Assembly: GCF_003352085.1 (NCBI RefSeq)
Contig: NZ_CP025806.1
Location: 1-64,000, forward strand
From: Sulfitobacter sp. SK012
GTDB lineage: Bacteria; Pseudomonadota; Alphaproteobacteria; Rhodobacterales; Rhodobacteraceae
Length of the DNA stretch: 64,000 nucleotides
Direction of reading: 5' to 3'
Of the stretch, positions 54,273-62,479 are shown one piece after another (the stretch's first letter is position 1; every line of letters starts with the position of its first letter). The translations under genes and the position numbers were made by a program. The notes under the pieces are model-generated. The model did not search any database. It was not told where the DNA came from and saw only the letters and a list, made by a program, of their open reading frames with translations.

Positions 54273-55882
54273 CCAAAAACGTACTTTTTATAATGTGTGA
54301 CCAGCTGCGCTACGACTATCTGGGGTGCTCGGGTCATCCTTCGATCAAAACCCCTCATATTGATGCGCTTGCCAAGCGCGGCGTCCGGTTTGAACGGTCT
54401 TATGTGCAATCGCCCATTTGCGGCCCCAGCCGAATGAGCACCTATACCGGCCGTTACGTACGCAGCCATGGCGCTGACTTTAATAATGTTCCGTTGCGGG
54501 TTGGTGAGTGGACGCTTGGGGACCACCTTAAGTCCATTGGGGCCCGTGCTGTTCTATGTGGCAAGACCCATGCGCGCGCTGACATTGAGGGGATGGAGCG
54601 GCTTGGGATTGATCCAAAGAGTCCCAAAGGAAAGCACATAGGTGAAGCCGGATTTGAAGTCTGGGACAGGTTGGATGGGTTGCACCCGCCAAAGGGAAAA
54701 AGCCCAAGCCACTACAACGACTATCTTCGAAAGAACGGGTTTGACGGTGAAAGCCCTTGGCAGGATTGGGCGGCCAGTGTCGTTGACCACGACGGGTCGA
54801 TTAAGAACGGATGGCTAAACGAAAATGCCCACCTGCCTGCACGTATCCCCGAAGAACACTCCGAGACCGCCTATAGCGCCAATCGCGCGATGGAGTTCAT
54901 CGGGCAAGCGGGCGACGACCCGTGGTGTTTGCACCTAAGTTTTATCAAACCGCATTGGCCTATCGTCGCACCTGCGCCCTATCATGAAATGTACGGCCCC
55001 CGAGATGTTCTACCTGTTGTGCGCGAGGACGCGGAGCGCGAAACGGGGCATCCGATATATCGCAGCAACCAAGATGTGCGTCACTCGACGATGTACAACC
55101 GTCCCGACGCGAGACAAAAAGTCATCGCCACTTACATGGGGCTGATCACGCAGGTCGATGATCACATCGGACGGATGATGGCGTGGCTGGAAGAGACGGA
55201 CCGCCTCAAGGATACGCTGATCATCTTTACTTCGGATCACGGCGACTATCTTGGTGATCACTGGATGGGCGAGAAGCTGTATTTCCATGACCAGTCGGTT
55301 CGGGTTCCACTGATCGTGGTTGATCCATCACCGGAGGCAGATATCACACGCGGCACAGTTGATAGCCGCCTGACAGAGGCAATTGATTTGGTCCCGACAA
55401 TTGTTGACTTTATGGGCGGCGAAGTGCGCGATCATATTCTTGAGGGGCGTTCATTGGTGCCGCTTCTGCGCGGCCAAGAAGTGGAATGGCGGACCTGCGC
55501 GTTCAGCGAGGCTGATTATGGTCGCTCGCCTGCACGCAAAAAGCTGGGTCAGCCAACGAACGACTGTCGTATCGTGATGGCCTTTGACGGCCGTTGGAAA
55601 TACGTCCATTGCCCTGGTCAGAACCCGATGTTGTTTGATCTTGAAGCAGATCCACAAGAAATGACCGATTTAGGCACACACCCAAATTTTGCAGACGAAC
55701 GTGCGCGTATGCAGGGTCATGTTCTGAACTGGGCTTACGGTGGGTGCAATCGGGTCACGCAAACAGATGCCTTCATCGAAAACAAACCTTCTGAATTTAC
55801 CCGTGGAATTTTGGTTGGTTTTTGGGATGATGCAGACGTTGCAGAAGCGCAGGCACAACTGACGCCAGAGCAAACGGTCTAA
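54269..55882 (+). CDS. Cys-type sulfatase / phosphonate monoester hydrolase-like enzyme, cassette B
   Basis: The protein is 537 aa. The FGE target motif is CGPSRMSTYTG (C51); metal residues are FIMCDQL near the N-terminus and TSDHGDYLGDH. Length and blocks such as KPHWPIVAPAPYHEMY, FSEADYGRS and YVHCPGQNPMLFDLEADPQEMTDL resemble the phosphonate monoester hydrolase/arylsulfatase A group, promiscuous on sulfate and phosphonate esters. So the true substrate may be a sulfate or a phosphonate/phosphate diester. It overlaps the FMN dehydrogenase gene by 4 bp. Its stop overlaps the stop of the convergent FGE gene by 3 bp. Confidence 0.9.
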   Translation: MTKNVLFIMCDQLRYDYLGCSGHPSIKTPHIDALAKRGVRFERSYVQSPICGPSRMSTYTGRYVRSHGADFNNVPLRVGEWTLGDHLKSIGARAVLCGKTHARADIEGMERLGIDPKSPKGKHIGEAGFEVWDRLDGLHPPKGKSPSHYNDYLRKNGFDGESPWQDWAASVVDHDGSIKNGWLNENAHLPARIPEEHSETAYSANRAMEFIGQAGDDPWCLHLSFIKPHWPIVAPAPYHEMYGPRDVLPVVREDAERETGHPIYRSNQDVRHSTMYNRPDARQKVIATYMGLITQVDDHIGRMMAWLEETDRLKDTLIIFTSDHGDYLGDHWMGEKLYFHDQSVRVPLIVVDPSPEADITRGTVDSRLTEAIDLVPTIVDFMGGEVRDHILEGRSLVPLLRGQEVEWRTCAFSEADYGRSPARKKLGQPTNDCRIVMAFDGRWKYVHCPGQNPMLFDLEADPQEMTDLGTHPNFADERARMQGHVLNWAYGGCNRVTQTDAFIENKPSEFTRGILVGFWDDADVAEAQAQLTPEQTV

Positions 55883-56829
55883 TCTGTCCAGACGACCCTA
55901 AACCCGTGATGGGTGGTGGCGCTGTCGGGTGATGTGCCTGACCGCGCCGCAATCCGGTAGCGATAGCAATAGGATTGGTGGCACAGGAATGATCCGCCCT
56001 TTGAGAGCTTGTATCCTTGCATCGTGAACAGCCGCGCCCGCACATTTTTCTTGAGGGATTTAATCCGGTACGCATCAGCCGTCCATTCCCAGACATTTCC
56101 GACAACATTGAACAGGCCATAGCCGTTGGGTTCATATGACTGGGCAGGGGCCGTGGTGACGTAGCCATCCAGCCCAGTGTTGGTTTCCGGAAATTTCCCC
56201 TGCCAGATGTTGCATGGCGTATAATCGGTGTCGTTGGGCGCGGCGCTGCCCCATGGGAACGCCACATCGCCAAGGCCACCGCGTGCCGCATGTTCCCATT
56301 CTGCTTCCGTGGGCAATCTGCCACCCGCCCAGGCACAATAGGCCAGCGCATCATTCCATGACACCTGTACGACCGGATGATCTGGATGCCAGGCCTGTGC
56401 CATGGTGCCAGGGCCGTTGATATCGCGCCAGTTCGCACCATCAACGCGACGCCACCATTCAACATCAACAACGCCTTGGGTTGCTCCAATGGCCTGTGGT
56501 ACCTGAGCCCAGAATACAAAGGACCAGCCGAACCGCTCGGCTTCAGTGATGTACCCTGTGGCCGCAACAAACGCCTCGAACTCGGCATTCGTTACGGTCG
56601 TCGCACCTATCCGATACGGTTTGATACGCGTTTTGCGCAGAGGTGTTTCACCATCATCTGGAATGCCCGCGTTCGCTGTGCCTAAAAGACCCGTGCGCCC
56701 CGGAATTGGCCGCGCCGCGTCGCGCAGCGTGCTTGCAGTGTTAGACAGTGTGATGGTGGATGGGCCCGCAAGGGTGCCCCCCTCGCGTGCAGGCGTACAG
56801 CAGGATTTGATCGGTGCATCTTGGGTCAT
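55879..56829 (-). CDS. Formylglycine-generating enzyme (sulfatase-modifying factor, SUMF1 type)
   Basis: The protein is 316 aa from the ATG at 56829, chosen because the pseudogene copy begins with the same MT...KSC pattern; a GTG at 56883 would add 18 residues. It has WEWTADAYRIKSLKK and the active-site Cys pair C283/C288 in GGSFLCHQSYCYRYR, the copper-binding arrangement of aerobic FGEs. It converts the C-x-P-x-R Cys of sulfatases to formylglycine using oxygen. It lies downstream of the pcaGH-like pair, with its start 5-60 bp after the dioxygenase beta gene depending on the start codon. Confidence 0.92.
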   Translation of the reverse strand: MTQDAPIKSCCTPAREGGTLAGPSTITLSNTASTLRDAARPIPGRTGLLGTANAGIPDDGETPLRKTRIKPYRIGATTVTNAEFEAFVAATGYITEAERFGWSFVFWAQVPQAIGATQGVVDVEWWRRVDGANWRDINGPGTMAQAWHPDHPVVQVSWNDALAYCAWAGGRLPTEAEWEHAARGGLGDVAFPWGSAAPNDTDYTPCNIWQGKFPETNTGLDGYVTTAPAQSYEPNGYGLFNVVGNVWEWTADAYRIKSLKKNVRARLFTMQGYKLSKGGSFLCHQSYCYRYRIAARSGTSPDSATTHHGFRVVWTD

Positions 56830-56888
56830 CTTAATCAGTTTACCAGCCGACCCTATGTCATCACCCAACGCGGGCAGATCCACTAAGG

Positions 56889-57557
56889 TTATTCAAAAAA
56901 TGTCGCGTTTCGTCCACCGACCACAATATCAAAATCATAGGCTTCGTCCACATCGACACCGTTTGTATCTCGTGGTTTGCCGATGTTGCGTTCAAAATCA
57001 TCGCCCATGAGGATCGCCATCGGGTCCGAGACATTGTTCGGCTCGTCCGGGAAGTACATCTGTGTGATCAGACGCGAGGATCCACCACTGACGGAAATAT
57101 GGATATGCTTGGGCCGCCAGCGACCGATGTCAGGGCGCGCAAGATAGGCACCCGGGCTGATGGCCCAAAACCGGTAATTTCCGTCCTCATCCGTAAGGAT
57201 ACGGCCCATACCAAAATGATTTTCATCCAGCTGCAGGCCGGAATGGTCCTCCACATGGCGATACCTGCCATAGTGATTGGCGCTCCACACTTCCAACAAG
57301 GCATGGCGCACGGGTGCGCCGCTTTGGGTGCGCACAGTGCCTGTGACCTCGATCGGGACGCCATCGGCGCGCGGGCGGTCAGGGGCAGAGCGGGTCATAT
57401 CCCATTCATGCGGGCCTGCGGCATACCGCGCGGATACAACCGGCACGAAGCTCTCGCGCGCGCTTGCGGGGATCAAACGCAGGCGTTCACGCGGCGTGCG
57501 TTGATCAGATGTGTTGTCGGTCGGGCCAATCCCGAGGATACGTCCTTGCTTTGTCAT
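56889..57557 (-). CDS. pcaH: Protocatechuate 3,4-dioxygenase-like intradiol dioxygenase, beta subunit
   Basis: The protein is 222 aa. The four iron ligands expected for the beta subunit are visible: Tyr99 in NHYGRYRH, Tyr138 in SPGAYLARPD, His151 and His153 in RPKHIHISV. SRLITQMYFPDEP is also a family block. It should cleave a catecholic ring between the two hydroxyls with O2. The usual PYPW region is GAYLARPD here, so the substrate may differ from protocatechuate. It is 3 bp from the alpha subunit and followed by FGE, so ring cleavage and sulfatase maturation share one transcript. Confidence 0.88.
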   Translation of the reverse strand: MTKQGRILGIGPTDNTSDQRTPRERLRLIPASARESFVPVVSARYAAGPHEWDMTRSAPDRPRADGVPIEVTGTVRTQSGAPVRHALLEVWSANHYGRYRHVEDHSGLQLDENHFGMGRILTDEDGNYRFWAISPGAYLARPDIGRWRPKHIHISVSGGSSRLITQMYFPDEPNNVSDPMAILMGDDFERNIGKPRDTNGVDVDEAYDFDIVVGGRNATFFE

Positions 57558-57560
57558 GTC

Positions 57561-58160
57561 TCAGCTCTCCAGATCGTCGAAAAAGGGGGTCTCGCCGTCG
57601 CCGGCCATGATGATGTCGAACAGATACACCTCTTCACCTTTGGAGGTGCGGCCATCGTGGCGCGCTATCAATTTCGGGGCATCGTCCCCGACTGCTTGTA
57701 AAATTGGGTCTGTGGCGTTGGTGTCTTGGCCGTCAAAGAACATCTGGGTGACGATCCGGCTGATTCCGTCCGAAAATAGGGTGATGGTGATATTGGGCGC
57801 GCGACTTGTCGTGGCACCCGGCATGATGGTGCGGAATTCATAGGCGCCGCTGGCTGTGCGAATGCGCCCATAGCCCTGAAACCACGGATCAATGTCGTCG
57901 TGGCCATGGGTTGCGGGTGAACGGTAAACGCCTTTGGCGTTGGCTTGCCAAAATTCAAGGATCGCGCCATGGGCCAGATTACCGTGGCGATCAAGGATAC
58001 GACCACGCAGGACAATCGGTGTGCCGGCCGCTTGGCCAACCACACCGGGGTCAACGCGGGTCAGGTCCTCTAACGCGGGGTTTTCGAAATAAATCGGGAA
58101 ATACGGCCCACAGGTATCTTCGTTTGTCGCCGGAAGTGCATTTGGTAATTCCGTTGTCAT
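57561..58160 (-). CDS. pcaG: Protocatechuate 3,4-dioxygenase-like intradiol dioxygenase, alpha subunit
   Basis: The protein is 199 aa, with the alpha-subunit architecture GPYFPIYFENPAL ... GTPIVLRGRILDRHGNL and AILEFWQANAKGVYRSP. It lacks the His-x-His iron ligands (RAPNITITLF instead of a HIN/HIH run), as expected of a non-catalytic alpha subunit. It pairs with the beta subunit encoded 3 bp downstream. It is the first gene of the minus-strand unit, divergent from the IclR regulator, whose candidate operator lies 28 bp upstream. Confidence 0.86.
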   Translation of the reverse strand: MTTELPNALPATNEDTCGPYFPIYFENPALEDLTRVDPGVVGQAAGTPIVLRGRILDRHGNLAHGAILEFWQANAKGVYRSPATHGHDDIDPWFQGYGRIRTASGAYEFRTIMPGATTSRAPNITITLFSDGISRIVTQMFFDGQDTNATDPILQAVGDDAPKLIARHDGRTSKGEEVYLFDIIMAGDGETPFFDDLES

Positions 58161-58187
58161 CTTGCGTCCTCCATTGTCTTTGGTTTG

Positions 58188-58202
58188 TTTTGTATATTAA
58201 AC
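58188..58202. promoter_or_regulatory. Candidate IclR operator upstream of pcaG and iclR
   Basis: TTTTGTATATTAAAC ends 29 nt before the iclR ATG. A copy with one mismatch (TTTTGTATATTAGAC at 61269-61283) ends 29 nt before the CoA-transferase ATG, and a shorter variant sits next to it. Confidence 0.55.
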
Positions 58203-58231
58203 GGTGTCTCGTCCAGTATAGGAAAAGTTGA

Positions 58232-59023
58232 ATGGTGCCCCAGTCAGATAATCATAACGTCTATTTTGTGCCGGGTCTGCACCGCGGCCTTCGGGTTCTT
58301 GAGATTTTGGGCAATGCCGAAACTCCCATGACGCTGAGCGAGATTGCCCGTGCGATGGAGTTGAGCCGATCTTCGGCCTACCGCTTGGTCTATACTTTGC
58401 GGCATATGGAATTCATCAAAGAAGCTGAACAGGTCAAGACATTCACGCTGGGCGCGCGGGTGTTGAACCTTGGATTTGCCTATCTGAACCAGCAGCCGAT
58501 GACCGCAATTGCACGAACCCATCTGGCGACGCTGCGCGACCTGACGGGTGTGTCGACCCATCTGAGCGTGCTTGAGGGGCAGGATGTGCTGTATCTTATC
58601 AGCCATCAGGCGCGGTCGAACTATGTGTCCAACATGGCGACGGGCACGCGCACGCAGGCCTATGCGTCGGCGATCGGCTGGTGTCTGCTGGGCGCGCTGG
58701 ATGAGGACGCCCTGGCCGAATTCGCCATGCATCAAGAATACGTCAGATTCACCGATCACACTCCGATGACTGCTGCGGCTTTGCTGAAGGCTGTCACCCA
58801 AACGCGTGAGCGCGGGTTTGTCGTGTCCAAGGGGTTCCGCGATCCGGGTGGATCGAGCGTCGCTGTACCGGTGCGCGACAACACCGGAAGCATCGTGGCC
58901 TGCGTTAATTTGTCTGGTCCAGACAGCGGGTTCGATTTCGACCGGATTGAATCGTTCTACATCCCCGAAACGAAAGCCGCTGCTTTGCGCATTTCGCGCG
59001 AGCTTGGATATCTGGGCGACTGA
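58232..59023 (+). CDS. IclR-family transcriptional regulator
   Basis: The protein is 263 aa. The N-terminal helix-turn-helix is GLRVLEILGNAETPMTLSEIARAMELSRSSAYRLVYTL and the effector domain follows (VSTHLSVLEGQDVLYL, AYASAIGWCLLGAL, SVAVPVRDNTGSIVACVNLSG). IclR relatives such as PcaR and PobR control aromatic-acid genes, which matches its position divergent from the pcaGH-like pair. It is convergent with the BKACE gene with a 2-bp gap. The shared sequence motif at 58188 and 61251-61283 suggests it also controls the aminotransferase/CoA-transferase promoters. Confidence 0.9.
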   Translation: MVPQSDNHNVYFVPGLHRGLRVLEILGNAETPMTLSEIARAMELSRSSAYRLVYTLRHMEFIKEAEQVKTFTLGARVLNLGFAYLNQQPMTAIARTHLATLRDLTGVSTHLSVLEGQDVLYLISHQARSNYVSNMATGTRTQAYASAIGWCLLGALDEDALAEFAMHQEYVRFTDHTPMTAAALLKAVTQTRERGFVVSKGFRDPGGSSVAVPVRDNTGSIVACVNLSGPDSGFDFDRIESFYIPETKAAALRISRELGYLGD

Positions 59024-59025
59024 TG

Positions 59026-59904
59026 TCACGTGGTTAGCCCCAGTATACCTCGGGCATCGTCGGGGGTGGCGAGTGTGCCGCCCAAATCATCAATCATGCG
59101 CGCGGCTTTGGTCACCAGATCGGCGTTGGACGCACAGTGTTCGCCTTTTCGAATATAGGCGGTGTCCTCCATACCGATGCGCACATGACCGCCGAGCAAC
59201 CAAGCCTGCGCCAACATCGGAAACGCTGCGCGTCCGATGCCGAATGCGGCCCACTGCGTGCCTTCCGGCAATTGGCTGACAAGGTACGCCATCGTCGCGG
59301 GGTTCGCGACCGCACCAAACCGCACGCCCAGAACCATCTGCACCATCAGCGGAGTTTTGATGATACCACGCGCGACGAAATCTTTGACCATGTGCAGATC
59401 ACCGCTGTCGAAGATTTCGATCTCGGGTTTGACGCCAGCCGAATAGATGCGTGCGGCCATAATTTCGAGGTTGCGGGGGCTGTTGATGACACTGGCTTGG
59501 CCGGACCACATCGTATTGAAATCAAGGGTGCAAATATCAGGTTTCAACGCCTCTACGTGGGCGATACGTTTCTCGGGACCACACAACGTTGATCCTGCAG
59601 CGGCCACTTGTGGATCATCATCAGATGGCACAAATCGCCCGCCTTCGCCCGTTGTCAGGTTCAGCAGAACGTCGGTGTTTTCTGCACGAATACGCGCCAC
59701 CAATTCTTCGTATAGATCCATTCGCATGGAGCCTTTAGCGGTTTTCGGATCACGCACATGCAAATGTACAATCGCGGCCCCCGCAGCAGCGGCGTCTAAA
59801 GCTTGGCGCGCGATCTGTTCAGGGGTGACGGGCAAATGGGGGCTGATATCGGGCATCATCAGATTGCCAGTGACGGCCGCTGTCAGGATGGTTTTGCGTG
59901 CCAT
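59026..59904 (-). CDS. Beta-keto acid cleavage enzyme (BKACE, DUF849)
   Basis: The protein is 292 aa. The zinc-binding residues H47 and H49 are in IVHLHVRDP and the third ligand Glu is in RIGMEDT, the full BKACE set. These enzymes combine a beta-keto acid with acetyl-CoA to give acetoacetate and a new CoA ester. Known substrates include dehydrocarnitine and beta-ketoadipate. Here it follows the aminotransferase by 3 bp and is convergent with IclR, so a beta-keto acid from the sulfatase/ring-cleavage or a carnitine-like pathway is a plausible substrate. Confidence 0.9.
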   Translation of the reverse strand: MARKTILTAAVTGNLMMPDISPHLPVTPEQIARQALDAAAAGAAIVHLHVRDPKTAKGSMRMDLYEELVARIRAENTDVLLNLTTGEGGRFVPSDDDPQVAAAGSTLCGPEKRIAHVEALKPDICTLDFNTMWSGQASVINSPRNLEIMAARIYSAGVKPEIEIFDSGDLHMVKDFVARGIIKTPLMVQMVLGVRFGAVANPATMAYLVSQLPEGTQWAAFGIGRAAFPMLAQAWLLGGHVRIGMEDTAYIRKGEHCASNADLVTKAARMIDDLGGTLATPDDARGILGLTT

Positions 59905-59907
59905 GTT

Positions 59908-61239
59908 TTACGCCTCCAACACGTCTGCAACCGCAGATTTCAGCGTGTCCACAATCAAATCAATTTCTTCGGGCGTTGATGTGTAGGCGGGGGCCAGCAG
60001 CACGTGATCACCGTTGGTTCCGTCCGCGCAGCCTTGCGATGGATAGACCATAATACCGCGTGCCTTGGCCGCTGCACCAATCTTCATGGCAAGCCCGTCG
60101 GTGACGGGAAAGGGGACCTTGGTGGTGCGATCTGCGACCAGTTCGATGGTCCAGAACAACCCGCGACCACGGATATCGCCCACATGCGCATGTTGCCCGA
60201 AGGCGTCGCGCAGTCCCGTTTCCAATTGTGCGCCAAGCGTTTTCACCTTGCCAAGTAGACCTTCGTTTTCAATCACTTGTTGCACGGCCAAAGCACCTGC
60301 CGTCGCAATTGCGTGGGACATATAGGTGTGCCCGTTCCAAAGCTTGCCACTGCCGGCTTTGATCGCATCAATCACTTTTTGCGCGGCAATCACCGCAGCA
60401 ATAGGTTGATACCCAGCACCCAGTCCCTTGGCCGTGGTGGTGATATCCGCGTAGATGCCTTCTTGTTCCAGCGCGAACAACGATCCGGTCCGGCCCATGC
60501 CGCACATGACTTCGTCCGCGATATAGAGCACATCGTATTCATCGCAAATTTCGCGGATGCGAGTGAAATAACCCTTGGGCGCAGGTTGTGTGCCAAGCGA
60601 AGCCCCGACAACAGGTTCCGCTACAAACGCCATAACTGTTTCAGGCCCAAGACGGCGAATTTCGGCATCCAAAAGGTTGGCCATCCGTATAGCGAATTCC
60701 GACTCGGTTTCACCGTCCTTTTGCATCCGGTAGGCGTAGGCCGCGTCAATATGGCTAACGTCCATCAACAAGGGGGCAAAGGGCGCACGGCGACCTGCAT
60801 GGCCACCTGTCGCAAGTGCTGCCAGCGTGTTTCCGTGATAGCTGGGTTTGCGTGCAATAACTTTGGCGCGCGTAGGCTCGCCGCGTTCTAGGTAATATTG
60901 GCGGGCAAGCTTCAGCGCCGCTTCCATCGCCTCGGACCCGCTTCCCAGATACATCACACGACCATTACCAGTTCCGGCAGGCGAACGGTCGATCAAATGG
61001 GTCGCAAGGTCTTCTGCGGGTTGGTTCGTGAATGATCCGGTGTGTGCGAACGCCAATTTGTCTACCTGTGCCTTGATCGCTTCGCGCACAAAGGCATGAT
61101 CATGTCCAAGGCAGGACACTGCGGCACCGCCGCAGGCATCCAGATAGCGTCGGCCGTTGTTATCAATCAGCGTATTCGCTTCGACCGCGACGATTGAAGG
61201 CAGGTCGGTGGTAAGGTCTCGATGAAAAACGCTGCTCAT
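59908..61239 (-). CDS. Class III aminotransferase
   Basis: The protein is 443 aa. The PLP Lys is in TTTAKGLGAGYQPIAAVIAAQK (about K271) and the upstream Asp is in ADEVMCGMGRTGSLFALE. HNGTYMSHAIA-like and GRGLFWTIELV regions are standard. It transfers an amino group from an omega- or beta-amino acid to pyruvate or glutamate, possibly making the beta-keto acid used by the BKACE encoded 3 bp downstream. It is divergent from the CoA-transferase operon. Confidence 0.88.
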   Translation of the reverse strand: MSSVFHRDLTTDLPSIVAVEANTLIDNNGRRYLDACGGAAVSCLGHDHAFVREAIKAQVDKLAFAHTGSFTNQPAEDLATHLIDRSPAGTGNGRVMYLGSGSEAMEAALKLARQYYLERGEPTRAKVIARKPSYHGNTLAALATGGHAGRRAPFAPLLMDVSHIDAAYAYRMQKDGETESEFAIRMANLLDAEIRRLGPETVMAFVAEPVVGASLGTQPAPKGYFTRIREICDEYDVLYIADEVMCGMGRTGSLFALEQEGIYADITTTAKGLGAGYQPIAAVIAAQKVIDAIKAGSGKLWNGHTYMSHAIATAGALAVQQVIENEGLLGKVKTLGAQLETGLRDAFGQHAHVGDIRGRGLFWTIELVADRTTKVPFPVTDGLAMKIGAAAKARGIMVYPSQGCADGTNGDHVLLAPAYTSTPEEIDLIVDTLKSAVADVLEA

Positions 61240-61250
61240 TTCACTTCCGT

Positions 61251-61283
61251 CTTGTATATAAACTCATGTTTTGTATATTAGAC
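61251..61283. promoter_or_regulatory. Candidate IclR operator upstream of the CoA-transferase and aminotransferase genes
   Basis: Two tandem motif copies, CTTGTATATAAAC (61251-61263) and TTTTGTATATTAGAC (61269-61283), lie in the divergent promoter. The second ends 29 nt before the CoA-transferase ATG, the same offset as in front of iclR. The TATATTA core could also be the -10 promoter element. Confidence 0.5.
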
Positions 61284-61312
61284 ATAATGATCAATCGCAA
61301 GGCTTTCTTTCT

Positions 61313-62479
61313 ATGACAGGTGCGCTTCATAAGATTAGGGTTCTCGATCTGACGCATGTTCTGGCGGGGCCGTTTTGTACGTATCAGATGGCATTGTTAG
61401 GTGCAGATGTGACCAAGATCGAAGACCCGTTGAATCCCGATTGCGCACGCGGGCGGGGACCGGACGCGGCGGGCAACGCGTTAGGCCTTGGGCTGAATTA
61501 CCAGGTGCAGGGCGGCAATAAGAGAAGTCTTGCCCTTAATTTACGCGACCCCGAAGGCGCAAAGATTTTACGGGCTTTGGTGCGGGACACGGATGTTTTT
61601 GTAGAAAATTTTGCAACGGGCGCTTTGGCGGGGCTGGGGCTTGGTTATGCCGATCTGGCCGCTGAAAACCCGGCGCTGATTTACTGTTCCATCACGGGTT
61701 ACGGCGATATCGGCCCGCAAGCGGAACATGGTGCTTATGATAATGTGATCCAAGCGACCAGCGGCACCATTTCTCAATGTGGCGGCGTTAAACCCGGAGT
61801 ATCCTTTGTTGATTACGCCACTGGATATGCTGCGGCCTTTGCGGTTACTGCGGCCTTGACGCAGCGCGGCAATGACGGGCAGGGAACACATATCTCTGTC
61901 TCAATGCTTGAGGTCGCAATGCAGATGATGGCCCCCGAAGCTGCTGCTACGCAACACGCCAAAGCGCCTGCGCGCGGTAAAGAAGCGGGCATCGCCAGCT
62001 ATGACACGGCTGACGGCCAGTTGATGTTGGGCGCGTTTCATCCGGCGCAATACCGTGCATTGGCACAAATCTTGGATAGCATTGGTCATCCGGTGATGGC
62101 ACTGGCAAAGGTCAAAAGCTGGCCGGAAGTCTGGGCAATCTCCGACGACATCAAGGCAGAGCTACGGGCGATTTTCGCGCAAAAGACCGCCGATGACTGG
62201 GTCGCACTCTTGCGGGCCGCTAATTTGCCCGCTGAACGGGTCAAAACGCTGTCAGAGGCCGTTGAATTGCCCCAACTTGCCGCACGCGGGTATTTCGCAC
62301 CGAACCCAGATGCACCTGATGTTTCATTGCCCACAACGGCTTTCACCATGACGCATGGTGGCGCTAATCTACACAGCGCCCCGCCCAAACATGGTGAGCA
62401 AACGCGCGATGTTCTGAGTGAAATGGGTATGAACGACGACCAAATCGCGCATCTTTATGCACAAGGAATTGTGGTATGA
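61313..62479 (+). CDS. Family III CoA-transferase (CaiB/BaiF type)
   Basis: The protein is 388 aa from the ATG at 61313 (an upstream frame would lack a ribosome site). It has VLDLTHVLAGPFCTYQMALLGADVTKIEDP at the N-terminus, GGNKRSLALNLRDPEG and the catalytic-Asp region SFVDYATGYAAAFAV. It should move CoA from an acyl-CoA to a carboxylate. Relatives are BaiF, CaiB and formyl-CoA transferase. It overlaps the SMP-30 gene by 4 bp. With BKACE it points to CoA chemistry on an imported acid. Confidence 0.9.
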   Translation: MTGALHKIRVLDLTHVLAGPFCTYQMALLGADVTKIEDPLNPDCARGRGPDAAGNALGLGLNYQVQGGNKRSLALNLRDPEGAKILRALVRDTDVFVENFATGALAGLGLGYADLAAENPALIYCSITGYGDIGPQAEHGAYDNVIQATSGTISQCGGVKPGVSFVDYATGYAAAFAVTAALTQRGNDGQGTHISVSMLEVAMQMMAPEAAATQHAKAPARGKEAGIASYDTADGQLMLGAFHPAQYRALAQILDSIGHPVMALAKVKSWPEVWAISDDIKAELRAIFAQKTADDWVALLRAANLPAERVKTLSEAVELPQLAARGYFAPNPDAPDVSLPTTAFTMTHGGANLHSAPPKHGEQTRDVLSEMGMNDDQIAHLYAQGIVV

